A stretch of 30,742 nucleotides of DNA from JAIQET01 sp035542575 (GCA_035542575.1 DATKLE010000107.1:1-30742); one strand, 5' to 3'. Positions 7,517 to 14,940 are shown, numbered from the stretch's first letter. The notes: a model not told the origin generated them from the sequence alone. Made by a program: numbers and translations.

Positions 7517-7888
7517 TCAGCCCGAGAACGAGGTGCCGCAACCGCAGGACTTGGTCGCGTTCGGATTCACGAAGACGAAGCCCTGCTGCATCAGCGTTTC
7601 CTGGTAGTCGAGCGTCATGCCGTGCAGATAGATGAACGACTTCGGATCGACGAACACGCGCACATCGCCGAACTGGAAGACGCGGTCGCGCTCGCGGGGC
7701 TGGGTGTCGAATCGGATGTTGTAACTCAGTCCCGAGCAACCGCCGCCCTGCACGCCCAGGCGGAGCCCGCCCTGCTCAGGCGAAATGCCTTCCTTGGCCA
7801 TCGCCGTGCGAATGCGCGCGATGGCGCGGTCGGTGACCTGAACGCCCTTGGCGGGGGTTGCGGTCCCGGTTGCCTCTTCCGTGGTCAT
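7517..7888 (-). CDS. iscA: A-type Fe-S carrier IscA/ErpA family
   Basis: A-type carrier that receives clusters from the ISC scaffold and passes them to target proteins; cytoplasmic. The 123-residue protein has the three invariant cysteines Cys51 (GGGCSGLSY), Cys115 and Cys117 (SCGCGTSF). A 15-residue Thr/Ala-rich N-terminal tail precedes the conserved core (VQVTDRAIARI). Position directly after iscU supports IscA over ErpA; the two cannot be separated by motif alone. The iscU-iscA spacer is 123 bases and contains an 8-bp stem-loop next to iscU. Confidence 0.92.
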   Translation of the reverse strand: MTTEEATGTATPAKGVQVTDRAIARIRTAMAKEGISPEQGGLRLGVQGGGCSGLSYNIRFDTQPRERDRVFQFGDVRVFVDPKSFIYLHGMTLDYQETLMQQGFVFVNPNATKSCGCGTSFSG

Positions 7889-7983
7889 TGCTCAATGCTC
7901 TCTCGCCCCCATGGGGCCCGCATCTTTATCTTGCGTACTCCCACACGGCCTTCCGCGGGCTGCGTTCTTCCGCCGCCCCGCGA

Positions 7984-8008
7984 CTGCCGGGAGATCAAAG
8001 CCCGGCAG
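7984..8008 (-). repeat. Stem-loop after iscU
   Basis: CTGCCGGG (7984-7991) pairs with CCCGGCAG (8001-8008) around a 9-base loop, beginning 3 bases after the iscU stop. Without a U-tract it is more likely an mRNA-stabilising or processing structure than a full terminator. Confidence 0.5.
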
Positions 8009-8011
8009 AGG

Positions 8012-8437
8012 TTACTGCCGGGTCTCCGCAGATACCGGCAGGTTCTGCGCGACGCCGTTGTTCTTCTTTTTCCAGTCGTGGATGGCGGCGCGGATGGCGT
8101 CTTCGGCCAGCACCGAGCAGTGGATCTTCACCGGCGGAAGCGAAAGCTCCTTCACGATCTCAGTGTTTTTGATCTGCAGCGCCTCCTCGACGGTCTTGCC
8201 CTTCACCCATTCGGTGGCGAGCGAGGACGAGGCGATGGCCGAGCCACAGCCAAAGGTCTTGAACTTGGCGTCTTCTATGACGCTCGTCTGCGGATTGACC
8301 TTGATCTGCAGCTTCATTACGTCGCCACATTCGGGGGCGCCGACGAGTCCCGTGCCGACGTCCTGGCTGTTCTTGTCGAGCGAGCCCACGTTGCGGGGAT
8401 TCGAGTAATGGTCGAGAACCTTATCGCTGTATGACAT
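8012..8437 (-). CDS. iscU: Fe-S scaffold protein IscU
   Basis: Scaffold on which [2Fe-2S] clusters are built from IscS-derived sulfur. The 141-residue protein carries the three ligand cysteines Cys37 (PECGD, with Asp39), Cys64 (FGCGSA) and Cys107 (IHCSVLAED). The HscA-recognition motif LPPVK is at 100-104. The N-terminus MSYSDKVLDHYSNPRNVG is typical. The start at 8437 has GGAGAAAGTGA immediately upstream as ribosome-binding site, which overlaps the edge of a heptamer array. The last 14 residues extend slightly beyond E. coli IscU. Confidence 0.96.
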   Translation of the reverse strand: MSYSDKVLDHYSNPRNVGSLDKNSQDVGTGLVGAPECGDVMKLQIKVNPQTSVIEDAKFKTFGCGSAIASSSLATEWVKGKTVEEALQIKNTEIVKELSLPPVKIHCSVLAEDAIRAAIHDWKKKNNGVAQNLPVSAETRQ

Positions 8438-8447
8438 TCACTTTCTC

Positions 8448-8508
8448 CAAGTTTCAGAGTTTCAGATTTCGAGTTTCAAGCCAGCTACCAGGAGCCAGCC
8501 ACCAGCTA
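8448..8508. repeat. Composite heptamer array between iscS and iscU
   Basis: About nine units fill the spacer up to the iscS stop codon. The first four are of the CARGTTT type (one is 8 bases long). The last five are of the GCYACCA type (for example GCTACCA, GCCACCA). Two different heptamers thus share one array. Unlike the fdx-flanking spacers, there is no inverted partner. Confidence 0.75.
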
Positions 8509-9777
8509 CTACTCTGCCGCCCACTTCACACTCTTCAAATCCACGCCTTCTTTCGCCATCTCGTAGAGCGGCGAAAGTTCGCGCAGGCGTTGCACGGTTT
8601 CCACTACACGGTCGGATACGTAATCCACTTCGGCTTCGGTGTTGAAGCGTCCGAGGCCGAAACGAATCGAACTGTGCGCCAGATCGTCCCCCGTGCCCAG
8701 GGCCTTTAATACATAAGATGGCTCCAGCGTCGCGGAGGTGCAAGCTGAACCGCTTGACACGGCAATGTCGTTGATGCCCATCAGCAGGGACTCGCCCTCT
8801 ACATAGGCGAAGCTGATGTTGAGGTTGCCGGGCAGACGATGCTCCATGGAGCCGTTGATGTAGACCTCATCCAGTCGGCCCATGATCCTGTCGCGCAGCC
8901 GATTGCGCAATCCGGCGAGATGGCAGCTCTCTTTGGGCATCTCTTCGGAAGCAATGGCGCAGGCTTTGCCCAAGCCAACAATACCAGGAACGTTCAGAGT
9001 TCCGGAACGCATGCCGCGCTCGTGCCCGCCGCCGTCAATGATGGCGGAAATCTGCACCCGGGGGTTCTTGCGCCGCACGTACAGCGCACCTACGCCCTTT
9101 GGGCCGTACATCTTGTGGCCGGAGATCGACATCACGTCGATATTCTGCTTGTTGACGTCCACGGGGACCTTGCCCACCGCCTGGGTCGCGTCGGTGTGGA
9201 AGATGATGCCGCGCTCGTGGCACAGCTTGCCGATTTCAGCCCAGGGCTGCAGCACGCCAATCTCATTGTTGGCCGCCATGATCGTCACCAGGATGGTCTT
9301 GTCGTCCATGGCGCGCTTCAGATCGTCGAGATCAATCAGGCCGTCCTTCTGCACCGGCAGGTAGGTGACGCGGTAACCGTACTTCTCCAGCCGCTTGCAG
9401 GTGTCCAGCACGGCTTTGTGCTCGGTGACGGCAGTGATGATGTGGTTGCCCTTCTCCTTGTACATCTCAGCGACGCCCTTGATGGCCAGGTTGTCGCTCT
9501 CGGTCGCGCCAGAGGTAAAGATGATTTCTTTCGAGGTGGCACCGACCAGCTTGGCGATGCGCTCGCGCGCGGTCTCTACGCCCTCCTCCGCCACCCAGCC
9601 AAAGGAGTGGTTGCGGCTGGCCGCGTTGCCGAACTTCTCCATGAAATAGGGCAGCATCTCTTCCAGCACGCGCGGGTCCATCGGCGTGGTGGCATGGTTG
9701 TCCATGTAGATGGGCAGCTTGATGCCGTCGGGGGCGATGTGCTGCTCCTGGGGGATACTTTTTACATCCGTGCTCAT
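8509..9777 (-). CDS. iscS: Cysteine desulfurase IscS
   Basis: PLP-dependent enzyme that converts cysteine to alanine and passes persulfide sulfur to IscU and other acceptors. The 422-residue protein has His120 (TEHKAVLD), the PLP lysine Lys222 in SISGHKMYGPKG, and the catalytic cysteine Cys346 in SSGSACTSATLEPSYVL, the class I (IscS/NifS) active-site loop. The C-terminus LKSVKWAAE closely resembles the IscU-contacting tail of E. coli IscS. The first 20 residues are an extension before LPIYMDNHATTP. AGGAGAG lies 7 bases before the ATG. It follows iscR after a 45-base spacer with a short heptamer run. Confidence 0.96.
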   Translation of the reverse strand: MSTDVKSIPQEQHIAPDGIKLPIYMDNHATTPMDPRVLEEMLPYFMEKFGNAASRNHSFGWVAEEGVETARERIAKLVGATSKEIIFTSGATESDNLAIKGVAEMYKEKGNHIITAVTEHKAVLDTCKRLEKYGYRVTYLPVQKDGLIDLDDLKRAMDDKTILVTIMAANNEIGVLQPWAEIGKLCHERGIIFHTDATQAVGKVPVDVNKQNIDVMSISGHKMYGPKGVGALYVRRKNPRVQISAIIDGGGHERGMRSGTLNVPGIVGLGKACAIASEEMPKESCHLAGLRNRLRDRIMGRLDEVYINGSMEHRLPGNLNISFAYVEGESLLMGINDIAVSSGSACTSATLEPSYVLKALGTGDDLAHSSIRFGLGRFNTEAEVDYVSDRVVETVQRLRELSPLYEMAKEGVDLKSVKWAAE

Positions 9778-9797
9778 GATGGCTCTCCTACCAATTC

Positions 9798-9818
9798 AGG
9801 CTCTGGGCTCTAGTCTCA
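9798..9818. repeat. Heptamer run AGGCTCT between iscR and iscS
   Basis: AGGCTCT, GGGCTCT and AGTCTCA stand in register just after the iscR stop codon. The same AGGCTCT unit reappears at 24201-24214 between pyrB and pyrC. Confidence 0.6.
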
Positions 9819-9822
9819 GCGG

Positions 9823-10290
9823 TTACGTAATCGTCACCAGCTCTGCGACCTTCTTTTCCACCTTGCCGGCCTCACTCTCTTCGGCCGGCTCTTCTTTCAT
9901 CTGGGAAATCGTGATGCGCCTCAGCACGTCCTCGATGCTCTGGTTGACGCGCCGCAGCGGCTCGCGGATGGTGCAACGGTCGGTCTGATCGCATTCACCG
10001 CGCACGGTAACGCACGAGGTGATGAACAACGGCCCGTCGATGGCGCGAATCACCTCAAAAGCGCTGATCTTGGTGGCATCGCGAGCCAGCGTGTACCCTC
10101 CGTTGATGCCATGCTGCGACTGCAGTAGGCCGGCCTTCACCAGGCGCTGCAGAATCTTGGCCAGCGCCTCCTGAGGGATGCCGTAGGCATCGGCTACGTC
10201 TTTGGCACTGCACGATCCCTCGGGCGCATGCTCGGCCAGGTGCTTCATGGCCATCAGCCCGTAGTCGGCCTTCTTGGTCAGCTTGAGCAT
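9823..10290 (-). CDS. iscR: Rrf2-family regulator, IscR-like
   Basis: Probable [2Fe-2S] feedback repressor of the isc operon. The 155-residue protein has an Rrf2 winged helix (MLKLTKKADYGLMAMKHLA, then IPQEALAKILQRLVKAGLL and HGINGGYTLAR). The cluster-binding region has Cys93, Cys100 and Cys106. E. coli IscR uses Cys92, Cys98, Cys104 and His107; here the first Cys gap is one residue longer and the position three after the last Cys is Arg109, not His. The C-terminal 40 residues are charged. As first gene of the operon, with palindromes upstream, autoregulation is likely. The exact cluster ligation is an open question. Confidence 0.92.
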   Translation of the reverse strand: MLKLTKKADYGLMAMKHLAEHAPEGSCSAKDVADAYGIPQEALAKILQRLVKAGLLQSQHGINGGYTLARDATKISAFEVIRAIDGPLFITSCVTVRGECDQTDRCTIREPLRRVNQSIEDVLRRITISQMKEEPAEESEAGKVEKKVAELVTIT

Positions 10291-10297
10291 GGGTAAA

Positions 10298-10316
10298 TCC
10301 GACCTTTTTAGTCGGA
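10298..10316 (-). promoter_or_regulatory. Candidate IscR operator 1
   Basis: TCCGAC (10298-10303) and GTCGGA (10311-10316) form an inverted repeat around an A/T-rich 7-base centre. It lies between the predicted iscR transcription start and the ATG at 10290, a position suited to repression. The CGAC-N7-GTCG layout resembles type 1 IscR sites. Confidence 0.6.
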
Positions 10317-10323
10317 CATGACT

Positions 10324-10352
10324 ATTCTAGGGCTAGGAGGCTGAAAACGCAA
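10324..10352 (-). promoter_or_regulatory. Predicted isc operon promoter
   Basis: On the minus strand TTGCGT (10347-10352) and TAGAAT (10324-10329) are separated by exactly 17 bases, a good sigma70-type promoter. Transcription would begin near 10317, giving a leader of about 27 bases that contains operator 1. Confidence 0.6.
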
Positions 10353-10420
10353 CCCCCAGCAGGCAACGGCGACAGAGCACGGTTGGACGGTAACATTATG
10401 GAGGTAAGCGGGTTAGCCGT

Positions 10421-10441
10421 ATGCGACAATTTTAGTCGTAT
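10421..10441 (-). promoter_or_regulatory. Candidate IscR operator 2
   Basis: The minus-strand sequence reads ATACGACTAAAAT then TGTCGCAT: CGAC and GTCG half-sites separated by 7 bases, as in operator 1. It lies about 70 bases upstream of the predicted -35 element of iscR and about 110 bases before the promoter of the + strand zinc-ribbon gene, so it could serve either side. Confidence 0.55.
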
Positions 10442-10547
10442 TTTTGGGCAGTAGCGTTCCGGGCGCAGCATTTTCGCCACCCACGGCTTTGCGAATGGCA
10501 GGCGTCCGGGCAGCATCCAACCCGTGTCCAAAGATCACGACAGGGAC

Positions 10548-10575
10548 TTGACAACTCCGAGGGCGAGTCTAAAAT
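10548..10575 (+). promoter_or_regulatory. Predicted promoter of zinc-ribbon gene
   Basis: A perfect TTGACA (10548-10553) and TAAAAT (10570-10575) are separated by 16 bases. It is one of the best sigma70-like promoters in the window. The start would be near 10582, leaving a leader of about 100 bases before the ATG at 10681. Confidence 0.6.
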
Positions 10576-10680
10576 ACCGCCAAATTCCGGCGATTTATCC
10601 AGCCCGCTCGGGTGGGGAAACGCAAGACCGGATTTATGACTCCAATCCCGCCGTCGCCAGTCCCCGAGAAGAGAAACAGC

Positions 10681-10830
10681 ATGGAAGCCTGCAAGCACCC
10701 GCGTGTGCAAATCGTGTCGCGTGAGGAAGACGCCGAATTCGTAGAATGCCTGGAATGCGGCGACATCTTCGAGTCCAGCGAATTCAGAGACATGAATATC
10801 GAAGACACCAAGCTGGGCAACGAGCCCTGA
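10681..10830 (+). CDS. 49-residue zinc-ribbon-like protein
   Basis: A very small acidic protein of unknown function. Cys4-Lys-His6 near the N-terminus and CLEC (Cys23, Cys26) could bind one zinc ion. The rest is rich in Glu and Asp. The in-frame ATG at 10612 would add 23 residues of low-complexity Pro/Lys sequence. The 10681 start is preferred because the Cys/His motif begins there and a strong promoter lies upstream at a normal distance. It is followed after 155 bases by a CheY-like gene on the same strand. No functional assignment can be made; a nucleic-acid or protein-binding adaptor is possible. Confidence 0.65.
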   Translation: MEACKHPRVQIVSREEDAEFVECLECGDIFESSEFRDMNIEDTKLGNEP

Positions 10831-10985
10831 CCACGCTTTCCACTTCAGCCCGAGGCGGAAGTGCCTGCCCGAACCGGGCACGAGCCTGTGACGAAGGTAA
10901 TCTCGCAGATCTCCTCCAACCTTGTCCGTGTCCCCGATGTTTTGTTAGGGTCAGTGCGGGGTATGCCCTGCCTGCGGAGAGGTGC

Positions 10986-11378
10986 ATGTCACTGGTAGCG
11001 TTGGTAGTGGACGATTCCATGCTGATCCGTCACACGGTGTGCCGCTTTCTGGAAGAGCGCGGCTTCGTGGTGGAGTCGGCGACCAACGGCCTGGAAGCCC
11101 TGGAAACCCTGAAGCGCATCCAGCCCGACCTGATCATCACCGACATGCAGATGCCCAAGATGGGCGGCGGCGAGCTCATCACTGCCCTCAAAGCCCATCC
11201 CGCGACCGCGAAGACCCCCATTGTCATTGTGGCGGGACGCCAGAGCGGGTTCCAGAACCGCGAGAAGCGCGCCGACTTCACTATCTTCAAAGATATTGAT
11301 ATCGAAGAGCAGTTGGCGAAGGCTCTTGAGGCGTTGATGGGGGCGCGGGCGGGCAAGAGGCACGGGGCGGGGAAGTAG
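10986..11378 (+). CDS. Stand-alone CheY-like receiver protein
   Basis: A single response-regulator receiver domain of 130 residues with no output domain. It has the acidic pair Asp9-Asp10 (LVVDDSMLIRH), the phospho-acceptor Asp53 in LIITDMQMPKMGG, and the conserved Lys102 in TIFKDID. The switch Thr/Ser after beta-4 is replaced by Ala83 (IVIVAGRQ), which may weaken phosphorylation-dependent signalling. The C-terminus is a basic tail. GGAGAGG precedes the ATG. No histidine kinase is in the window, so its partner is unknown; it could act in chemotaxis, motility or as a phosphate sink. Confidence 0.88.
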   Translation: MSLVALVVDDSMLIRHTVCRFLEERGFVVESATNGLEALETLKRIQPDLIITDMQMPKMGGGELITALKAHPATAKTPIVIVAGRQSGFQNREKRADFTIFKDIDIEEQLAKALEALMGARAGKRHGAGK

Positions 11379-11481
11379 ACTCATTCCGTGCTCAGTCCCT
11401 AGTGGTTGGGACTCGGAAATCCTGCCCGGTGAGGACACTGCTGAGGCCCGCCTCCTTTCCCAACCCAAGCTCTGAGCGCGT

Positions 11482-11502
11482 GAATGCCGAGTGCTAACTC
11501 TG
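11482..11502. repeat. Heptamer run GAATGCC-GAGTGCT
   Basis: GAATGCC, GAGTGCT and AACTCTG stand in 7-base register. The same words (GAATGCT, GAGTGCT) recur in direct orientation at 12331-12351, on the other side of the membrane-protein gene. Confidence 0.5.
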
Positions 11503-11607
11503 TTTACAACCGTAATCTGGCAGTCCCCTGCAATTCGCGGTACGTTTCTCTCATGCATCCAATCGCGCCTGTGATATGGCGAGACCCCTCTCTGGAGAGC
11601 CGCTGTT

Positions 11608-12270
11608 TTGCTCGCTGGATTACTGTTGCCTCCCATTCTCGGGCTCGTTGGTGCAATAAAGGGCTGGAAGCACAGGCAGCTTCCGCGAGAGCGGAAAGAA
11701 TTTTCTTCAGTCGCATTGGGGACAGCGGTGTTGGCCAATTGGTTGGTACTCGGCTTCTACGTTGTCACAGAACAGATCGGGGGAGTAGGTATCGACTTCC
11801 ACATTGTTCGCTTCACTGGCGCGTTCCTGATTCTGTCGTTCTTGCTGCTTATGTTCTCCATTCGCGCGCAATCGTTTCGTGTCGGTTTATCGCTCGCCAG
11901 CTTTCTGGCGCTGGTCTTGTGGTTCAGCGTCGCCTATGCACCTCAGCACTGGCTGGCGCGAATGAATTTCGAGAGTGTGACGGTTGACGGCCGCCCCGTA
12001 CCAGCCGTGATGTACATCGGAAACCCAAGACAGAGCGAAGCAGAAGCAATTGCTCTTGTGCATGTGCCGAACGTCGGTGACTACTTTTTCGACTTTGGCG
12101 AGGAAACGTTTCGGGAAGCATCGAAACATGATGTCGTCGCATTGCCGTTCGGAGCTTGGTCGTGGAGGCAAATGACCTACGGAAAGTTCTGGCCACCTCT
12201 GCCATCCCGCCATATCAATGAGTGCAGGATTCCCTTGTCAAGCGGGCGGGTACTAACTGTCGACTTCTAG
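11608..12270 (+). CDS. Uncharacterised four-TM membrane protein
   Basis: Not recognised. The 220-residue product has hydrophobic segments at about 1-18, 36-53, 68-86 and 92-111, followed by a soluble domain (115-220) rich in aromatic residues, with FDFGEETFREA and WSWRQMTYGKFWPP segments. The start is taken as TTG at 11608 because GGAGAG stands 8 bases upstream; no in-frame ATG is found near. The nucleotide composition looks less GC-rich than its neighbours, and the gene is bracketed by similar heptamer words, so it may be a later insertion. It converges with tsaD. Confidence 0.6.
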   Translation: MLAGLLLPPILGLVGAIKGWKHRQLPRERKEFSSVALGTAVLANWLVLGFYVVTEQIGGVGIDFHIVRFTGAFLILSFLLLMFSIRAQSFRVGLSLASFLALVLWFSVAYAPQHWLARMNFESVTVDGRPVPAVMYIGNPRQSEAEAIALVHVPNVGDYFFDFGEETFREASKHDVVALPFGAWSWRQMTYGKFWPPLPSRHINECRIPLSSGRVLTVDF

Positions 12271-12330
12271 TTGACGAAGAATCTCATTTACACCAACTGC
12301 GCTTGGGCCCCCGAACGTTCTTGGGTCAAT

Positions 12331-12351
12331 GAATGCTGCTTGCTGAGTGCT
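12331..12351. repeat. Heptamer run GAATGCT at tsaD 3' end
   Basis: GAATGCT, GCTTGCT and GAGTGCT in strict 7-base register end one base before the tsaD stop codon (12353). It is a direct-repeat partner of 11482-11502. Confidence 0.6.
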
Positions 12352-12352
12352 C

Positions 12353-13504
12353 TTACCGCAGCGCCATGCCCGCTTCCGCGGAGAAGTCCATGGGCGCAAA
12401 ATCTCCCGCGAGGAACTTGGGATAGGCGGCGGCCGCGATCATGGCGGCGTTGTCGGTGGAGAGCGGACGAGAGGGGAAATATACCGGCAGCCCCTGCATG
12501 GCGGCGTCGCACTCGAAGCGCTGGCGCAGCTCGTTGTTGGCAGCGACGCCGCCGGTGACGAACAGCGTCGCCACATCATAGGCGCTGGCGGCAGCCAGGG
12601 TTTTGCCGACTAGATCTTCCACCATCGCCCTCTGGAAGGAGGCAACCAAACCCAGGAGCTGCTTGTCCGCCTGCGCGAGGTAGTCCTCGACTTTCGGCTT
12701 GGGAATCTTTGCCAGGGCTTGGCGCCGGGCATCGATCGAGGCTTGCAGGTTGTGGGTTTCGACGTAGCGCAAGACTGCGGTCTTGATTCCGCTGTAGGAG
12801 AAGTCAAACCGGGGCCGGTCTTCCGCTTCCGACGCTTTGCCTTTGTCTCGGCGGTCGCGATGCTTGATCTGCGAGGGCGGGAAGTTTACCGCTGTGGGGT
12901 CTCCATGGACGGAGAGCTTGTCAATGATCGGGCCGCCGGGGTAGCCGAGTCCGAGGAGTTTGGCGACTTTGTCGAAGGCCTCACCGGCGGCGTCGTCGCG
13001 GGTGTGGCCGATGTTCTGGTAGGACCAGGCGTCGGCGCACTTCTCTGCCAGGTAAAGGTGCGTGTGGCCACCGGAGACGACCAGCGCCAGCACCGGAAAA
13101 TTGACTTCGTGGTTGCCCTTCTGCCGCTCTTCGAGCAGCACAGCGTGGATGTGACCTTCCAGGTGGTTCACAGCAATTAACGGCTTGTCGAGGGCGAAGG
13201 CCAGCGCCTTGGCGTAGCTGATGCCCACCAGCAGCGCGCCGGCCAGGCCTGGGCCCTGGGTGACCGCAAGCGCATCAATCGACTGGTACGTTTGTTCAGC
13301 GTCGGCCAGCGCCTTGCGCACTACCGGCACTATGGCCCGCAAATGCTCGCGCGAGGCCAATTCCGGCACCACGCCACCGTAGGGCTGGTGGGTTACGATC
13401 TGCGAGAAGACCACGTTGGAGATGATCTGCTCTCCCGAGCGCACCACGGCGGCAGCGGTCTCGTCGCAGGAGCTTTCGATGCCGAGGATGTGGGCGGGAG
13501 ACAT
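12353..13504 (-). CDS. tsaD: tRNA N6-threonylcarbamoyladenosine transferase TsaD
   Basis: Catalytic subunit that transfers the threonylcarbamoyl group onto A37 of ANN-decoding tRNAs, working with TsaB and TsaE, which are not in the window. The 383-residue protein (ASKHA fold) has the N-terminal GIESSCDETAAAVV, the metal-binding HLEGH (114-118), SGGHTHLY and the C-terminal VTGGVAANNELR motif. A Lys/Glu-rich insert near 220-235 (about SQIKHRDRRDKGKASE) is longer than usual. ATG at 13504 begins the conserved core; a 27-residue upstream extension is rejected. It is divergent from the tRNA nucleotidyltransferase gene, 46 bases away. Confidence 0.94.
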   Translation of the reverse strand: MSPAHILGIESSCDETAAAVVRSGEQIISNVVFSQIVTHQPYGGVVPELASREHLRAIVPVVRKALADAEQTYQSIDALAVTQGPGLAGALLVGISYAKALAFALDKPLIAVNHLEGHIHAVLLEERQKGNHEVNFPVLALVVSGGHTHLYLAEKCADAWSYQNIGHTRDDAAGEAFDKVAKLLGLGYPGGPIIDKLSVHGDPTAVNFPPSQIKHRDRRDKGKASEAEDRPRFDFSYSGIKTAVLRYVETHNLQASIDARRQALAKIPKPKVEDYLAQADKQLLGLVASFQRAMVEDLVGKTLAAASAYDVATLFVTGGVAANNELRQRFECDAAMQGLPVYFPSRPLSTDNAAMIAAAAYPKFLAGDFAPMDFSAEAGMALR

Positions 13505-13550
13505 AAACCTTATATTATCTGACAGGTATTCGCGCCGGGGCGGCTGAGCG

Positions 13551-14912
13551 TTGCTCAAAGACTTCGCCATTTCGATTGTTCGCACCCTGCGGGACCGTGG
13601 CCACCAGGCTTATCTCGTGGGCGGGTGCGTGCGCGACCTTGTGCTGGGACGCGAGCCAGCCGATTACGACGTCGCCACCGATGCTACTCCGGATGAAGTA
13701 ATGCGGATCTTCCCCGAAACGTACTCCGTGGGAGCGCAGTTTGGGGTGGTGCTGGTGCCGGCGGGAGACGCGGCAGGCTACGTATCCGCCGAAGCGTCAG
13801 AGCACGCGAGATCCAATGCCGTTGAGGTCGCCACTTTTCGTAGCGACGTTGGCTACAGTGACGGCCGGCATCCCGACGAGGTTCGTTTCAGCAAGGATCC
13901 CCGCGAAGACGTGGAACGGCGCGACTTTACTATCAACGGTCTGCTGTTCGATCCCATCAAAAACCAGGTTCTGGATTTCGTCGGGGGGCGCAAAGACCTC
14001 GACGCGGGGATCATTCGCACCATCGGCGAGCCCGAGCGGCGCTTCGCGGAAGACAAACTGCGCATGTTGCGGGGGCTGCGGTTTGCCGCGCGCTTCGACT
14101 ACCGGATCGAAGCAAAGACGTTCGCCGCGATCCCGAAGATGGCTGCGCAAATTCACCAGGTATCGCACGAGCGAGTGCGTGACGAGCTTACGCGGATGCT
14201 CACCGAGGGGCATGCGCGCCGGGCGTTCCTGCTGCTGGATGAGAGCGGGCTGCTGCACGAGATTTTGCCCGAGATCAGCGCAATGAAAGGCGTGGAGCAG
14301 CCACCCGAGTTCCATCCTGAGGGGGATGTGTTCGTGCATACGCTGCTGCTGCTCGACGAGCTGCCGCATCCTTGCACGCGAACGCTGGCCTGGGGCGCGC
14401 TTCTGCATGATGTGGGCAAGCCGCCGACGTTTCGCGTAGCTCCAGACCGCATCCGCTTCGACGGGCACGTGGAGGTTGGAGTCAGGATGGCGCAGGAGAT
14501 CCTGCATCGGCTGCGTTTTTCGAATGACGACACCGAGCAGATTCTGGCGCTGGTGGCCAACCATATGCGGTTTGCCGATGTGCAGAAGATGAAGGAATCT
14601 ACGTTTAAGAGATTTGTCCGCATGCCGGATTTTGCCGAGCATCTGGAACTGCATCGCATTGACTGCCAGGCCAGTCATGGCGACCTGACTTCGTACCAGT
14701 TCACGCGCGAGAAGATGGCCGCTATTCCGCCCGAGACCATGCGTCCGGCGCCGCTAATCACCGGGGATGACCTGATTGCCGCCGGGTACGAACCGGGTCC
14801 GCGCTTCAAGGAAATCCTGTCCGCGGTCGAGGACGCGCAGCTTGAAGGACAGTTGCAGGGCCGGGAGGACGCGATGGCGTTTGTCCGCGCGCAGTTTCCG
14901 GTTCAGACGTGA
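13551..14912 (+). CDS. CCA-adding type tRNA nucleotidyltransferase / poly(A) polymerase family
   Basis: Class II nucleotidyltransferase expected to act on tRNA 3' ends. The 453-residue protein has the head motif LVGGCVRDLVLGR with the metal-binding DxD at Asp38/Asp40, RRDFTINGL, then RMLRGLRFAARF, and an HD-type segment (LLHDVGKPPTF ... ANHMRF) in the C-terminal half. Between FGVVLVPAG and EVATFRSD there is an insert of about 19 residues (73-91) not usual in the family. The start is a TTG at 13551, the first possible start after an in-frame stop at 13545-13547. CCA-adding, A-adding or poly(A) polymerase specificity cannot be told from sequence alone. Divergent from tsaD, another tRNA modification gene. 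Confidence 0.88.
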   Translation: MLKDFAISIVRTLRDRGHQAYLVGGCVRDLVLGREPADYDVATDATPDEVMRIFPETYSVGAQFGVVLVPAGDAAGYVSAEASEHARSNAVEVATFRSDVGYSDGRHPDEVRFSKDPREDVERRDFTINGLLFDPIKNQVLDFVGGRKDLDAGIIRTIGEPERRFAEDKLRMLRGLRFAARFDYRIEAKTFAAIPKMAAQIHQVSHERVRDELTRMLTEGHARRAFLLLDESGLLHEILPEISAMKGVEQPPEFHPEGDVFVHTLLLLDELPHPCTRTLAWGALLHDVGKPPTFRVAPDRIRFDGHVEVGVRMAQEILHRLRFSNDDTEQILALVANHMRFADVQKMKESTFKRFVRMPDFAEHLELHRIDCQASHGDLTSYQFTREKMAAIPPETMRPAPLITGDDLIAAGYEPGPRFKEILSAVEDAQLEGQLQGREDAMAFVRAQFPVQT

Positions 14913-14914
14913 TT

Positions 14915-14940
14915 CACCACAGTGTCACAGAGGCACCGTG
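14915..14940. repeat. CACCACAG...CACAGAGGCAC intergenic repeat
   Basis: Directly after the stop of the nucleotidyltransferase gene lies CACCACAGTG followed by TCACAGAGGCAC. A related sequence, as an inverted pair, occurs at 21839-21895, and a shorter relative at 7383. This looks like another dispersed intergenic repeat family. Confidence 0.5.

Noticed and set aside
8839..9813. 324-codon + strand frame over iscS
   Set aside because: Antisense of iscS with no recognisable domain.
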